64,000 nucleotides of DNA from Marinomonas spartinae (GCF_016461715.1 NZ_JAEMUI010000001.1:248001-312000), one strand, 5' to 3'; positions 25,260 through 34,552 are shown, counted from the first letter of the stretch. The notes: generated by a model from the sequence alone, not told the origin. Made by a program: numbers and translations.

Positions 25260-25954
25260 CACCATGATCCTATGTTTGCTTTTTGCTTATTCACTTTTTG
25301 AGTTGCATATAAAAAGGCTAATACTACAAAAGCAAACAACACCATGAGTAAAGACAATGTATGGGCTTGGGCATATTCAAGAGCTTCTACATGATCGTAT
25401 ATTTGAACCGATAGCACGCGAGTTTCCCCTTCTATATTACCGCCCATCATCAGTACCACACCAAACTCACCGACAGTATGAGCAAAACCTAAGACCGCCG
25501 CACTAAGGTAACCAGGCTTTGCCATGGGGAGAGCAACATGAATAAAACGGTCCCATGCAGAGGCTCTTAAGGTAGCGGCCACTTCCAGAGGACGGTTTCC
25601 CATAGCGACAAAGGCATTCTGTAAAGGCTGAATCACAAAGGGAAGAGAATAGATTATTGAGGCAAAGATTAAGCCAGTAAAACTAAAGGGCAGAGGCGAT
25701 ATCCCAATGTTTGTCAAAAAGTGGCCTAGCGCTCCGTTAGGGCTTAGGAATATTAACAAATAAAACCCCAGTACCGTAGGAGGGAGAATAAGGGGCATTG
25801 CTACAATGGCACTGATTGGTGCCTTAAGCCAAGAGGATGTTCTCGCAAGCCACCAAGCTAATGGCGTGCCAAGAATAAGCAGCAGTATGGTGACACTGGT
25901 CGCTAATTTGAGCGTTAACCATATAGCCGTCCAATCTCCTGAGCTTAATAACAT
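25259..25954 (-). CDS. modB: Molybdate ABC transporter permease
   Basis: A 231-residue inner-membrane permease with about five helices. The region around 'EVAATLRASAWDRFIHVALPMAKPG' is the EAA loop that contacts ModC. 'MPLILPPTVLGFYLLIFL' is typical of ModB. It follows modA by 75 nt and overlaps modC by one base, so the two are translationally coupled. Confidence 0.95.
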   Translation of the reverse strand: MLLSSGDWTAIWLTLKLATSVTILLLILGTPLAWWLARTSSWLKAPISAIVAMPLILPPTVLGFYLLIFLSPNGALGHFLTNIGISPLPFSFTGLIFASIIYSLPFVIQPLQNAFVAMGNRPLEVAATLRASAWDRFIHVALPMAKPGYLSAAVLGFAHTVGEFGVVLMMGGNIEGETRVLSVQIYDHVEALEYAQAHTLSLLMVLFAFVVLAFLYATQKVNKQKANIGSW

Positions 25955-26029
25955 AGGGTTATCACCTTAAGGCAAGACTATATTGAAGAAGATAAGTGAA
26001 TCGTATCATTGGTGTTTGTCTAGGGTGAC

Positions 26030-26806
26030 TTACTGACCAGAGTCATAACCAAAGTTTTTAATACGCTTTTGAATATCCTTTCGTACTAAAAAGTTAAGGA
26101 ATTTTTGGGCCTGTGTTTTATGTTGACTGTGAGTTAACAAGACTGCCGCTTGTTTGATGGGGCTATGATCGTTATTTGGGACTTGCCAGTAATGGCCTTT
26201 GACAGGCCCAGCCAAAACTTGGGATAAGGCAACGAACCCCAATTCGGCATTTTGCGAATAAGCAAACTGATAGGTTTGTCCTATGTTTTCGCCTTGTACT
26301 AGTTTGCTTTGTAGAACGTTCCATAAGCCTAATTTGGTTAAGGTTTCTTTGGCAGCTAAACCATATGGGGCCAGTTTGGGGTTGGCAATGGCTATTTTGC
26401 GGGCTTGCTCTAAGGCGCTTTTAACGGGTTCTACACGCTGTTGAGTCGCGGACCATAAGACGAGTATTCCCTTTGCATAAATGATTTTACTGCTTTTTTG
26501 AGCTAAACCTGCTTTGATTAATTTATCTGGTTTGGCTTGATCGGCTGATAAAAAGACATCATAAGGCGCGCCGTTACGTATTTGTGCGTAAAATTTTCCT
26601 GAGGAGCCAAAGGATAACTGCAGTTTCTGACCCGTTTCTTGTTCGAAAAGAGGCGCTAGTATTTGCATAGGGGCGGTAAAGTTAGAGGCAACTGCAATAC
26701 GCAGAGGAGCAGCAAACACATTGTTGGTTAGCATGATGAAGACGCTGCCGAGCAATATAGTGGGGCTCAGCAAACGTACTCTTAATAAAAGGGTTAGAAA
26801 ACGCAT
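26030..26806 (-). CDS. modA: Molybdate-binding periplasmic protein
   Basis: A 258-residue protein with an N-terminal signal (about residues 1-32, ending 'NNVFA'). The mature part begins 'APLRIAVASNFTAPMQILAP' and has 'FGSSGKFYAQIRNGAPYDVFLSAD', the oxyanion-binding segment of ModA. It delivers molybdate to ModB. It starts only 4 nt after the grxB stop with no clear ribosome-binding site of its own, so it is probably coupled to grxB translation. Confidence 0.95.
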   Translation of the reverse strand: MRFLTLLLRVRLLSPTILLGSVFIMLTNNVFAAPLRIAVASNFTAPMQILAPLFEQETGQKLQLSFGSSGKFYAQIRNGAPYDVFLSADQAKPDKLIKAGLAQKSSKIIYAKGILVLWSATQQRVEPVKSALEQARKIAIANPKLAPYGLAAKETLTKLGLWNVLQSKLVQGENIGQTYQFAYSQNAELGFVALSQVLAGPVKGHYWQVPNNDHSPIKQAAVLLTHSQHKTQAQKFLNFLVRKDIQKRIKNFGYDSGQ

Positions 26807-26810
26807 TTAA

Positions 26811-27482
26811 TTAGATCTCAAAGTGGTAGTAAGTATGAATAGAAGTGGCGTGTGCTACCTCGTCGATATATTGGCGTAGATGATCAGGGAATTGTAGATT
26901 TAATACCATGGTTAGGTTTCTAAGTTTTGGGAATAGCATCACATCATCCCAGCTAATGGTGTGACTATGATCTGAAGGCAACGTCTGTTCGGGGAGCCTT
27001 TGTAATGCCATTTCAACGATTTTTTTATGGTGCTGAGTTTCTTCGAGGGCTTTCTCAAAGGAGCGACGTATTTCACTTTCTTTCTTGATGCGGAACTCAT
27101 CGCGAGACTGACGTGATGAAAACTCAGGGAGCCCTAATAGAATGTTACGGGGAAAAACAAGACAATTGATATGAAGTTCTGCTTCCTCAAGGATGCTGTG
27201 TGCGGTGATATCCTGAGCTGAGGGGCGGATCGGTTTTTCTGAGTCGCCAATTTTATCTAAATATCGGGCAATTTTTAATCCATCCGTGATGATGGTGTTA
27301 TCGTCACTTTTAAAAATGGGTAATTGCCTATTTTTCGAAGAGGGGAGCTTTTTTAATAAGGCATAACATTCGTCATCGTCACCATGAAGAAGATAAATTT
27401 TTTCATGGAAAAGCGCTTTGTAATTGGCCACCATATCGGCACGAACACAATTTGGGCAATGATCATACTGATATAACTGCAT
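26811..27482 (-). CDS. grxB: Glutaredoxin 2 (GrxB family)
   Basis: A 223-residue protein with an N-terminal thioredoxin fold carrying a CPNC active site (MQLYQYDHCPNC) and a C-terminal all-helical GST-like domain including 'MLFPKLRNLTMV'. This is the atypical large glutaredoxin 2, which reduces disulfides and mixed glutathione adducts. The start is the ATG at 27482, 6 nt after GGAG; an earlier in-frame ATG at 27500 would lie before the site. It directly precedes modABC and may lead that operon, an unusual partnership. Confidence 0.9.
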   Translation of the reverse strand: MQLYQYDHCPNCVRADMVANYKALFHEKIYLLHGDDDECYALLKKLPSSKNRQLPIFKSDDNTIITDGLKIARYLDKIGDSEKPIRPSAQDITAHSILEEAELHINCLVFPRNILLGLPEFSSRQSRDEFRIKKESEIRRSFEKALEETQHHKKIVEMALQRLPEQTLPSDHSHTISWDDVMLFPKLRNLTMVLNLQFPDHLRQYIDEVAHATSIHTYYHFEI

Positions 27483-27585
27483 CGTACTCTCCGCAAGCAT
27501 TATGCTGATTGGTCTAAGGCATACGACACAGTTAGGCTGTATTTAGGTGTCATCATAGTGGAAACAAGCAAAATCTCATTACTTG

Positions 27586-27936
27586 TTACGCCACGGCAGG
27601 ACTGCCTTCTCCGATCAGTATATAAAAATTGCCCTTTTCTACACCAAGCGTGGCTTTTTTTAAGGTTTTGCCTTGGCATGGCCCAGCAATACACTGGCCA
27701 TCATTTGGTGAAAAAAGAGCACCATGATGATGGCATTTTATGTAATCACCATCGTCATCAAAAATCTCTTCTGTATGACAGTTTAGCGCACGTTTTTGAT
27801 GTGGGCAGCGGTTTTCGTAGGCGCGCAACTCACCCTGTTGTTTGATAATAACAAATTCGCTTTGATTTACTTTGAAGTGAAGCGCTTTACCTTCAGATAA
27901 TCGTTGTGCATTAGGGATTAGATGCTTATAAAACAT
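27586..27936 (-). CDS. Rieske [2Fe-2S] ferredoxin-like protein
   Basis: A 116-residue soluble Rieske domain. The cluster ligands are visible as CPH ('NRCPHQKR') and CHHH ('YIKCHHHGALF'), giving the C-x-H ... C-x2-H pattern. Size and lack of a signal suggest a cytoplasmic electron carrier or the small component of an oxygenase, but no oxygenase is adjacent. The start shown is the first ATG; a TTG at 27957 would add seven residues (Met-Glu-Glu-Cys...). Lies 103 nt upstream of grxB on the same strand. Confidence 0.82.
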   Translation of the reverse strand: MFYKHLIPNAQRLSEGKALHFKVNQSEFVIIKQQGELRAYENRCPHQKRALNCHTEEIFDDDGDYIKCHHHGALFSPNDGQCIAGPCQGKTLKKATLGVEKGNFYILIGEGSPAVA

Positions 27937-28162
27937 ACATTCACCACATTCTTCCAAGTAAAAAGTACTATTTATGCCTGTTATGGGCAGAGACTTTGTT
28001 CGTTGAGTGTTTCCTCATAAGGAACATTACTCTTGTCATACTGATACTATTGTACTGAATCAAGCCATCATATTGTGTGGTTATGGCATTAATGTATTGT
28101 CGTTTCGTGTCGCTCATCACGTCCTTACTCTCCATGACTGTTATTTTCCCTAGGGGGTGAAA
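27937..28162. other. Intergenic region before the PBP1B gene
   Basis: About 226 nt between the Rieske gene and a possible small reading frame at 28163 (about 356 nt if that is not a gene). Apart from promoter sequence that must be here, I see no dyad or RNA gene. Confidence 0.5.
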
Positions 28163-28336
28163 ATGTCAGATTACCCTATACCTTGTCAATATCAAGGTAA
28201 CAAAGGTATCTTTTTTTACGTTTGGTATAAAGAGTTTCTGTTTGTTGCTCTGTCATGTTGCTTGCCTTTGCCAAGCTACTTATACTTGGCACCATGGCTA
28301 TTAAACCCCCTTCGAAACCTTCTCGTAAGTCTATGA
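28163..28336 (+). CDS. Candidate 57-residue hydrophobic leader protein overlapping PBP1B start
   Basis: The ATG at 28163 follows AGGGGGTGA (28152-28160), a near-ideal ribosome-binding site with 5-nt spacing. The frame runs 57 codons (MSDYPIPCQYQGNKGIFF ... LLVSL) to a TGA at 28334-28336. It has one long hydrophobic stretch (about 24-45). It overlaps the first 42 nt of the PBP1B gene in another frame. The PBP1B ATG has no ribosome site of its own, so this could be a coupling leader, or the overlap could be chance. No known family is recognised. Confidence 0.35.
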   Translation: MSDYPIPCQYQGNKGIFFYVWYKEFLFVALSCCLPLPSYLYLAPWLLNPLRNLLVSL

Positions 28337-30609
28337 CTTCAAAAACGAAAAAGAAATCTCCCCCGAAAAAATCCCGTGGATTTTTGGGGCGAGCATGGCG
28401 TGCATTTTTTAAATGGGGGCTAGTGCTTTGTTTGATCGGCAGTATTCCTTTTGCTATTTGGGTCTGGTGGCTGGATCAAAAGGTGGTGACGCGTTTTGAA
28501 GGCCAAAAATGGCAAGTGCCTTCTGAAGTACTGAGTGCACCGATTTATTTGAAAAGTGGCGCCCCTTGGAAAAAAGCGGAACTTGAAGCATTGTTGAAAG
28601 AAACGGGTTATCGTTTTGGTCGTAACAGCCAAAAAGTCGGCTGGGCGGCAAGAAGTCGTACAAAAGTGAGTGCCCACTTAAGATCTTATGTCTACTACAA
28701 CGGCTTTCATCCTAGTGAAAGGCGTATTTTCTCGTTTGTGGATGGCAAGCTACAAATTCAGTCCTTAAGCGGTGAGCCAGTGGCAGAAGCCAGTATTGAA
28801 CCTCAGCGTATTGGCTTCTTATATGGTGGTAACACTGAGCGCCGGCAAATCTTAACCTATCATGATATTCCTAAGTCCTTAATTGATATTTTAACCACGG
28901 TGGAAGACAGAGATTTTTTCCACCACTGGGGGATTTCTTTGACGGGGATTGCGCGGGCGGCATGGGTCAACCTTACTCATGACTCTCGTCGTCAAGGGGG
29001 ATCTACCTTGACCCAGCAGTTAGTAAAAAACATGTTTTTAAGCTCTGAGCGCACTTACACGCGAAAGCTGACAGAGGTCGTCATGAGTTTATTGTTGGAG
29101 TATCACTACTCCAAGCAAGAGATTATTACCGCTTATATGAATGAAGTGTACTTGGCGCAAGTGGGCAATGAAGGGTTACATGGTTTTGCAGCAGCCAGTC
29201 AGCACTTTTTTGGTCGACCTCTAAAAGAGCTGAATATTGACGAAATGGCGCTACTGGTGGGCATGGTGAAAGGACCTTCTTACTATAACCCTGAGCGTCA
29301 CCCCAAAAGAGCGCTATCAAGACGTAATACTGTTTTAGCGATTTTAAAAGATCAAGGACGGTTGACGCCCACAGACTATCAAATACTGGTGAAGCAGCCC
29401 ATTCGTTTAGCGGACAAACGTAGGACCCGTTCAATTTATGGTGATTATTTAGACCTTGTATCTTTGCAGTTGTCTCGGGATTTTGACAAAGAGACCTTAG
29501 CGACGAAAAACTTGCGCATTTATACTGGTGTTGACATTCGTGCTCAGTTAGCAGCGACGCGAGCTATGCGGCGTCAGGTTGCACTTCTTGAAAAACATGA
29601 CAAACGTTTGGCTGGCTTGCAAGGGGCCATGGTGGTGACGGATCGGCAAAATGGTCAGGTACGTGCTGTGGTGGGGTCTAGCGATAAACAGTATTCAGGG
29701 TTCAATCGAGCGCTGGGGGCGGTAAGGCCCATTGGTTCTTTGGTGAAACCACCTTTGTATATGGCTGCATTAGCCACAGGGCACTATACTTGGTGGAGTC
29801 GCATCGATGACAAGCGCATGCGCTTTAACGTTGATGGTCAGATTTGGGAACCTGAAAATTACTCGCGTAAGACTCATGGTGTGGTGCATCTATATGAGGC
29901 CATGGCCCACTCTTATAACTTAGCGACGGTGAATTTGGCTCAGCAAATTGGCTTTGATCGAGTCGGTGATACCCTTCGACAACTGGGGGTGAAGCGCCCG
30001 TTTACTATGCATCCGGCCATGGCGTTGGGCGCACTTGAGTTATCGCCTTTTGAGGTGGCGCGTATGTATCAACCGATTGCCTCTCGTGGAAAAAGTAGTG
30101 AGCTTGGGGTGGTGTTGGCCGTCATGGATCAACATGATCATTTATTAAAGCGTTTTGACCGCTCAACCAAAGTACCTTTCACGGATGCTTTATTGGCGGT
30201 CACGTTGGATGGGATGACCAAAGTTCCGGAAATTGGTACTGCTCAGGCGGCTCAGCATGCTTTTCCTGATTTGACGTTTGCAGCAAAGACGGGGACGTCT
30301 AATGGCCAGCGGGATAGTTGGTTCGAGGGGATTACGGGGGATTATGCCAGTACGGTTTGGCTGGGAGATGATGATAATGCGCCTTTGGATATTACGGGGG
30401 CCACTGGAGCACAAAAGGTGTGGATTGATTTTACTCAACACATGAACCCTCGCTCCTTACCTGAAACATTGCCTAATGGCGCGGTAAGGTATGATGTTCT
30501 GGATGATTCGTTTGAAATAGCCGCAAAACGTTGTAAAAATCGTGAGTCCTTAGCCTTTATTGAGGGGACTCAACCCACCAGTTCGAGTTCGTGCTTCTGG
30601 CCTTTTTAG
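28294..30609 (+). CDS. mrcB: Bifunctional penicillin-binding protein 1B
   Basis: A 771-residue class A penicillin-binding protein. A basic cytoplasmic tail leads to one transmembrane helix (~34-55). The glycosyltransferase has 'TTVEDRDFFHHWGISLTG' (catalytic Glu), 'GGSTLTQQLVKN' and 'YMNEVYLAQ'. The transpeptidase has 'GSLVKPPLYM' (SxxK nucleophile), 'SYN' in 'MAHSYNLATVNL', and 'KTGTSN'. It polymerises and cross-links peptidoglycan in the periplasm. The start is not certain: ATG at 28294 gives the family's basic N-terminus, while ATG at 28255 would add 13 hydrophobic residues. Neither has a clear ribosome-binding site. Confidence 0.93.
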   Translation: MAIKPPSKPSRKSMTSKTKKKSPPKKSRGFLGRAWRAFFKWGLVLCLIGSIPFAIWVWWLDQKVVTRFEGQKWQVPSEVLSAPIYLKSGAPWKKAELEALLKETGYRFGRNSQKVGWAARSRTKVSAHLRSYVYYNGFHPSERRIFSFVDGKLQIQSLSGEPVAEASIEPQRIGFLYGGNTERRQILTYHDIPKSLIDILTTVEDRDFFHHWGISLTGIARAAWVNLTHDSRRQGGSTLTQQLVKNMFLSSERTYTRKLTEVVMSLLLEYHYSKQEIITAYMNEVYLAQVGNEGLHGFAAASQHFFGRPLKELNIDEMALLVGMVKGPSYYNPERHPKRALSRRNTVLAILKDQGRLTPTDYQILVKQPIRLADKRRTRSIYGDYLDLVSLQLSRDFDKETLATKNLRIYTGVDIRAQLAATRAMRRQVALLEKHDKRLAGLQGAMVVTDRQNGQVRAVVGSSDKQYSGFNRALGAVRPIGSLVKPPLYMAALATGHYTWWSRIDDKRMRFNVDGQIWEPENYSRKTHGVVHLYEAMAHSYNLATVNLAQQIGFDRVGDTLRQLGVKRPFTMHPAMALGALELSPFEVARMYQPIASRGKSSELGVVLAVMDQHDHLLKRFDRSTKVPFTDALLAVTLDGMTKVPEIGTAQAAQHAFPDLTFAAKTGTSNGQRDSWFEGITGDYASTVWLGDDDNAPLDITGATGAQKVWIDFTQHMNPRSLPETLPNGAVRYDVLDDSFEIAAKRCKNRESLAFIEGTQPTSSSSCFWPF

Positions 30610-30718
30610 AAAAGATGTCATACAAAGTAATGCATAAATTCATTTTCATTGTATGCTTTATTTGTTGCTGATGAGTTTGCCACCTAATTGGTGTTTGTTT
30701 GAGGAGTGTTCTCAGGTT

Positions 30719-31579
30719 ATGCGTTTACACAATAAACAGCTTTTGCGCATTGTGCCATTGATGGGACTCTTAGGGGTCTTATTGGGGGCCCAAAGCGTTT
30801 TGGCTCAGACGTCAACGAGTAAAGAGCAGTGCCACTCGTTGACTGCGACGGGCAACTCTGAGTATCCACCCTTTTTATGGCGTAGCCCGAACAATGATCA
30901 TGATTTATTAGGGGCGAATGCCTTCTTTATCGAGGCATTGAGTAAGCGCATTGGTGTGCCAATTAAGTTGGAACATGTTGGTCCGTGGTCCAGAGCGCAA
31001 TCGGAAGTGAAAAGTGGTCGTATTGATTTGATGGCTGGCGCCTTTTATACCAGTGCCCGTGCGGATTATATGGACTATTTTTCCCCGGTAATATTGCATA
31101 CCACGAGTGTCGTTTGGCAGAGAAAAGGCAATCAATTTCCGTTTCACTCCAAAGAGGACCTGATTGGAAAATGGGGTGTGACGGTGATTAATAACAGTTT
31201 TGGGCAGGTGTTTGATGAATTTGCCCAGCGCCACCTCAATATTCTCAGTGTGGCCAGTTTGTCTCAGGCGTTTTTGATGCTCGCTGCAGATCGTGTCGAT
31301 TATGTGCTATACGAGAAAAACCCTGGAGAGGCTTATGTCGCAATGCTTGGTTTGAGTGGGAAAATCGTGCCCGTCGAGCCATCTATTAGCAGTGAAGGCT
31401 TGTATTTGACCATGTCTAAAGATTCGCCTTGTAATACAGATGAACTGAAACAAAAAATTGCGAAGGCACTGCGGGATATGCGTCAGGACGGCGTCGCAGA
31501 GGCGTCTTTGATGAAAGGCTTAAAAGAGTGGGATGCAACCCATGTAAAAGAGGCAAAAGCATTTCAATCCCTTCCTTAA
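30719..31579 (+). CDS. Periplasmic solute-binding protein (family 3 type)
   Basis: A 286-residue exported protein with a signal peptide (MRLHNKQLLRIVPLMGLLGV ... QSVLAQ). Mature features include 'GVPIKLEHVGPWSRAQSEVKSGRIDLMAGAFYTSARADYMDYF', typical of SBP_bac_3 amino-acid-type binding proteins. No transport permease or ATPase genes are adjacent, so it may feed an unlinked transporter or act as a sensor. The start is the ATG at 30719; an upstream ATG at 30653 would add 22 residues before the signal. A GAGGAG lies 14 nt upstream of the chosen start. Confidence 0.8.
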   Translation: MRLHNKQLLRIVPLMGLLGVLLGAQSVLAQTSTSKEQCHSLTATGNSEYPPFLWRSPNNDHDLLGANAFFIEALSKRIGVPIKLEHVGPWSRAQSEVKSGRIDLMAGAFYTSARADYMDYFSPVILHTTSVVWQRKGNQFPFHSKEDLIGKWGVTVINNSFGQVFDEFAQRHLNILSVASLSQAFLMLAADRVDYVLYEKNPGEAYVAMLGLSGKIVPVEPSISSEGLYLTMSKDSPCNTDELKQKIAKALRDMRQDGVAEASLMKGLKEWDATHVKEAKAFQSLP

Positions 31580-31646
31580 ACGAGTCTGAAGCTTCAGGAA
31601 TGGGCCTATGGTTGACGCAGAGTATAAGGTTGGAAAAAGAATAGCA

Positions 31647-31691
31647 GTAGGAAAATGTGAAGAAACACAATTCGATTGTGCTTCTTCCTAC
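31647..31691. terminator. Convergent hairpin between binding-protein and glgA genes
   Basis: CACAAT-TCG-ATTGTG forms the core. It can extend through GAAGAA/TTCTTC, or alternatively through GTAGGAA/TTCCTAC. There is no real T-run on either strand, so termination is plausible but not certain. Confidence 0.5.
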
Positions 31692-31715
31692 AGAAATAAC
31701 TCCGTTGTCGACGCT

Positions 31716-33149
31716 TTATCGAATAAGCTGATTATAAAGTTCTATCCACTCATCGGTGACGGTTTCCCAACTGAAATCATATTGCATGGCGTTGAATTGT
31801 CGTGTTCGCCATGCTTGCATATCAGCAAAGCAAGTTAAGCAGCGCTCAAGTGCTTTACTTAAATCCAGGGCCGTGGCGTTTTCAAAGACAAAACCATTGG
31901 CTTGTTCGGTGTCCTCAAAGATAGTGTCAGCCAATCCTCCTGTTTTTCTAACAACAGGAAGCGTGCCGTATTTTAGCGCATACAACTGTGTTAAACCGCA
32001 GGGCTCAAATCGAGATGGTATCAGAAGTGCGTCAACGCCAGCCTGAATACGATGTGAGTACGCTTCGTCGTAGCCAATGCGAATGGTCACTTGTTCAGGG
32101 TAGGACGCTTGTAAGGCTTGATAGGCTGTCTCAAGAGCGCTATCACCCGAACCAAGAATGATTAAACGGGCTCCCTTGTTAAGTACTGATGGAATGGCCT
32201 CAAGGATCAGATCCAAGCCTTTTTGTTCCGTGAGTCGACTCACCACCCCAAAGACCAGTTTAGTTGGGTCTTCTGAAAGGCCGTTTTCTCTTAATAAAGC
32301 CAGTTTATTGTCCAATTTTTTCTCAATGGTGTCTGGCGAATAGCGTGTGGTAATGTGATCGTCTTTTTCTGGTGACCATTGATCATAGTCTACGCCATTT
32401 AGAATGCCTGATAGTTTATGGCGCATGGCCCGCAGCGTGCCATCCATTCCATCGCCGTATTCGCTGGTGAGAATTTCTTTTGCATAAGTTGGGCTGACGG
32501 TGGTGATGCGATCAGCGTAGACTAACCCTGCTTTAAGTCCAGAAAAACGACCATAAAACTCCATACCGTGTATGTCTAATAATTCGTTGGAGAGGCGCAT
32601 GTCACCGTATTTAGCCATATCAAAACTGCCATTGTAACGTAGGTTGTGAATGGTGCTGACAATGGGCAGGTGATCGAGCTTCCAGCTTGCTAGATAGGCT
32701 GCGGCAAATCCAGTTTGCCAATCGTTTAGATGAAGAATGTCGGCTTGCCATCCGAACAGATTGCCATGCTGAGCCAGCATGGCAATCGCCCAAGAAAAGG
32801 CGCCAAAACGCAAGTGATTATCGACATAATCTAGGCCATTCGTATCTAGGTAAGGCCCGCCATCACGTTCATAAAGTGCTTGACATTGAACAAGCCAAAT
32901 AGGAATGTCATTCTTATGGGGGCGAGTTTCTAAGAGAATAATATCGCCAACACCAAACGGATTTCCCAAGTTGGTGCTATGATAAATAGGCTCGACTTGG
33001 TCGAGTATGCCTTGGTAAGCTGGCATTATGAGTCTGACATCGAGACCCTTTTTTCTAAGCGCTATGGGGAGTGCGCCTGCAACATCAGCAAGCCCACCAG
33101 TTTTGATTAAAGGATGTATTTCGGATGCAGCAAATAGAATCTTCTTCAT
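31716..33149 (-). CDS. glgA: Glycogen synthase (ADP-glucose)
   Basis: A 477-residue GT5 starch/glycogen synthase, the normal length. The start 'MKKILFAASEIHPLIKTGGLADVAGALP' carries the KTGGL ADP-glucose-binding motif, and 'IPSRFEPCGLTQLYALKYGTLPVVRKTGGLADT' is the C-terminal donor site with catalytic Glu. It adds glucose from ADP-glucose to alpha-1,4 chains. It is divergent from glgC, the enzyme making its substrate, with an 89-nt shared promoter gap. Branching and debranching genes are not in the window. Confidence 0.96.
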   Translation of the reverse strand: MKKILFAASEIHPLIKTGGLADVAGALPIALRKKGLDVRLIMPAYQGILDQVEPIYHSTNLGNPFGVGDIILLETRPHKNDIPIWLVQCQALYERDGGPYLDTNGLDYVDNHLRFGAFSWAIAMLAQHGNLFGWQADILHLNDWQTGFAAAYLASWKLDHLPIVSTIHNLRYNGSFDMAKYGDMRLSNELLDIHGMEFYGRFSGLKAGLVYADRITTVSPTYAKEILTSEYGDGMDGTLRAMRHKLSGILNGVDYDQWSPEKDDHITTRYSPDTIEKKLDNKLALLRENGLSEDPTKLVFGVVSRLTEQKGLDLILEAIPSVLNKGARLIILGSGDSALETAYQALQASYPEQVTIRIGYDEAYSHRIQAGVDALLIPSRFEPCGLTQLYALKYGTLPVVRKTGGLADTIFEDTEQANGFVFENATALDLSKALERCLTCFADMQAWRTRQFNAMQYDFSWETVTDEWIELYNQLIR

Positions 33150-33238
33150 ATAAGTATCTTATTGATTTAGCACAGTCTCAAGAGTATACCTAAATATAAA
33201 ACAATGTAGAGTTAGCAGATAATATTTAAGGGTGAAAT

Positions 33239-34492
33239 ATGGATTTAAACACTGCATGCATGAAAACCCTGTCAATTATTTTAGCGGGTGGGCGTGGCTC
33301 AAGGCTGAAGCAATTAACCGACAACCGTGCGAAGCCTGCTGTTCCCATTGCAGGTAAGTACAAGATCATTGATTTTCCACTCTCTAATTGCATCAATTCG
33401 GGCATGCGCCGAATTGCCGTGCTGACTCAATATCGTTCCCATACTTTGAATCAGCATGTACAGCGAGGCTGGAACTTTTTACGTTCAGACTTCAATGAAT
33501 TTATTGAACTTTGGCCAGCCCAGCAACAAACGGGGGGAGATTGGTATCGCGGAACGGCCGATGCGGTGTATCAGAACTTAGCCATGATTGATGGTCTGGG
33601 GAGTGAATACATGCTCATTCTTGCGGGTGATCATGTGTACAAACAAGATTACAGTTTGATGTTGAAAGAACATATCGAAAGCGGTGCTGATGTGACTGTG
33701 GCCTGTATTGAAGTCCCCATCCAAGAAGCCGATCAATTTGGCATTATGCATGTGGATGAGGACGATAATATCATCGCTTTTGAGGAAAAACCGACCCATC
33801 CTCCAACCATGCCTGGTAATCCCAATGTTGCTCTTGCGAGTATGGGAATCTACATTTTTAATACCAAGTTCTTATGTGACAATTTACGCTCTGATGCAAA
33901 GGATGACGACTCCAGCCATGATTTTGGTAAAGACCTTATTCCGATCTTTGTTGGCCGTTCTAAAATAAAAGCCCATCACTTTTCCCATAGTGTTATTCCA
34001 AACGAAAGTTATCCACAAAAGCCTTATTGGCGAGATGTGGGGACTTTGACGGCTTATTGGGAGTCAAATATGGATTTGACTAAGTTGGTGCCTGAGTTGG
34101 ATTTGTATGATGAAAGCTGGCCAATTCGTACTGCACAGTATCAGCGTCCGGCAGCGAAGTTTAACTATAATTATGAAGAACGCATCGGTACCGCGCTAAA
34201 TTCCGTGGTGTCTGCTGGTTGTATTGTTTCTGGCTCAACGGTCGAGCAGTCGATTCTTTTTAATAACGTACGTGTGAATTCATACTCTCATGTGAATAAA
34301 TCTGTGATACTGCCTCGCTGTGATATTGGGCGTCATTGCCGTCTTCATCGTGTGGTTGTGGATTCTGACTGTCGGATTCCAGAAGGCACCATCATTGGGG
34401 AAGATCCAGCTGCGGATTCTGCACGTTTTTATCGTAATTCTGACGGTATTACTTTAGTGACTCAAGATATGATTGAGGCGTTGAATAAATAA
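33239..34492 (+). CDS. glgC: Glucose-1-phosphate adenylyltransferase (ADP-glucose pyrophosphorylase)
   Basis: A 417-residue protein. The nucleotidyltransferase domain starts with 'ILAGGRGSRLKQLTDNRAKPAVPIAGKYKIIDFPLSNCINSG', including the PPi-site Arg and the allosteric Lys region. A C-terminal left-handed beta-helix follows ('SVVSAGCIVSGSTVEQSILFNNV'). It makes ADP-glucose, the committed and allosterically regulated step of bacterial glycogen synthesis. The first ATG is at 33239; a later Met gives MKTLSIILAGG and is an alternative. It is divergent from glgA and ends with a terminator. Confidence 0.96.
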   Translation: MDLNTACMKTLSIILAGGRGSRLKQLTDNRAKPAVPIAGKYKIIDFPLSNCINSGMRRIAVLTQYRSHTLNQHVQRGWNFLRSDFNEFIELWPAQQQTGGDWYRGTADAVYQNLAMIDGLGSEYMLILAGDHVYKQDYSLMLKEHIESGADVTVACIEVPIQEADQFGIMHVDEDDNIIAFEEKPTHPPTMPGNPNVALASMGIYIFNTKFLCDNLRSDAKDDDSSHDFGKDLIPIFVGRSKIKAHHFSHSVIPNESYPQKPYWRDVGTLTAYWESNMDLTKLVPELDLYDESWPIRTAQYQRPAAKFNYNYEERIGTALNSVVSAGCIVSGSTVEQSILFNNVRVNSYSHVNKSVILPRCDIGRHCRLHRVVVDSDCRIPEGTIIGEDPAADSARFYRNSDGITLVTQDMIEALNK

Positions 34493-34528
34493 GTCCTCTT
34501 AGCTTCATTTGTCATGTTGCAGAGATTG

Positions 34529-34552
34529 AGCCGCTAACTAAAGCGGCTTTTT
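34529..34552 (+). terminator. Intrinsic terminator of glgC
   Basis: AGCCGCT (34529-34535) pairs with AGCGGCT (34542-34548) around a 6-nt loop, followed by a short T-run. Confidence 0.85.

Noticed and set aside
27558..27845. 95-codon frame opposite the Rieske gene
   Set aside because: The minus-strand frame carries both Rieske cluster motifs; this one is its shadow.
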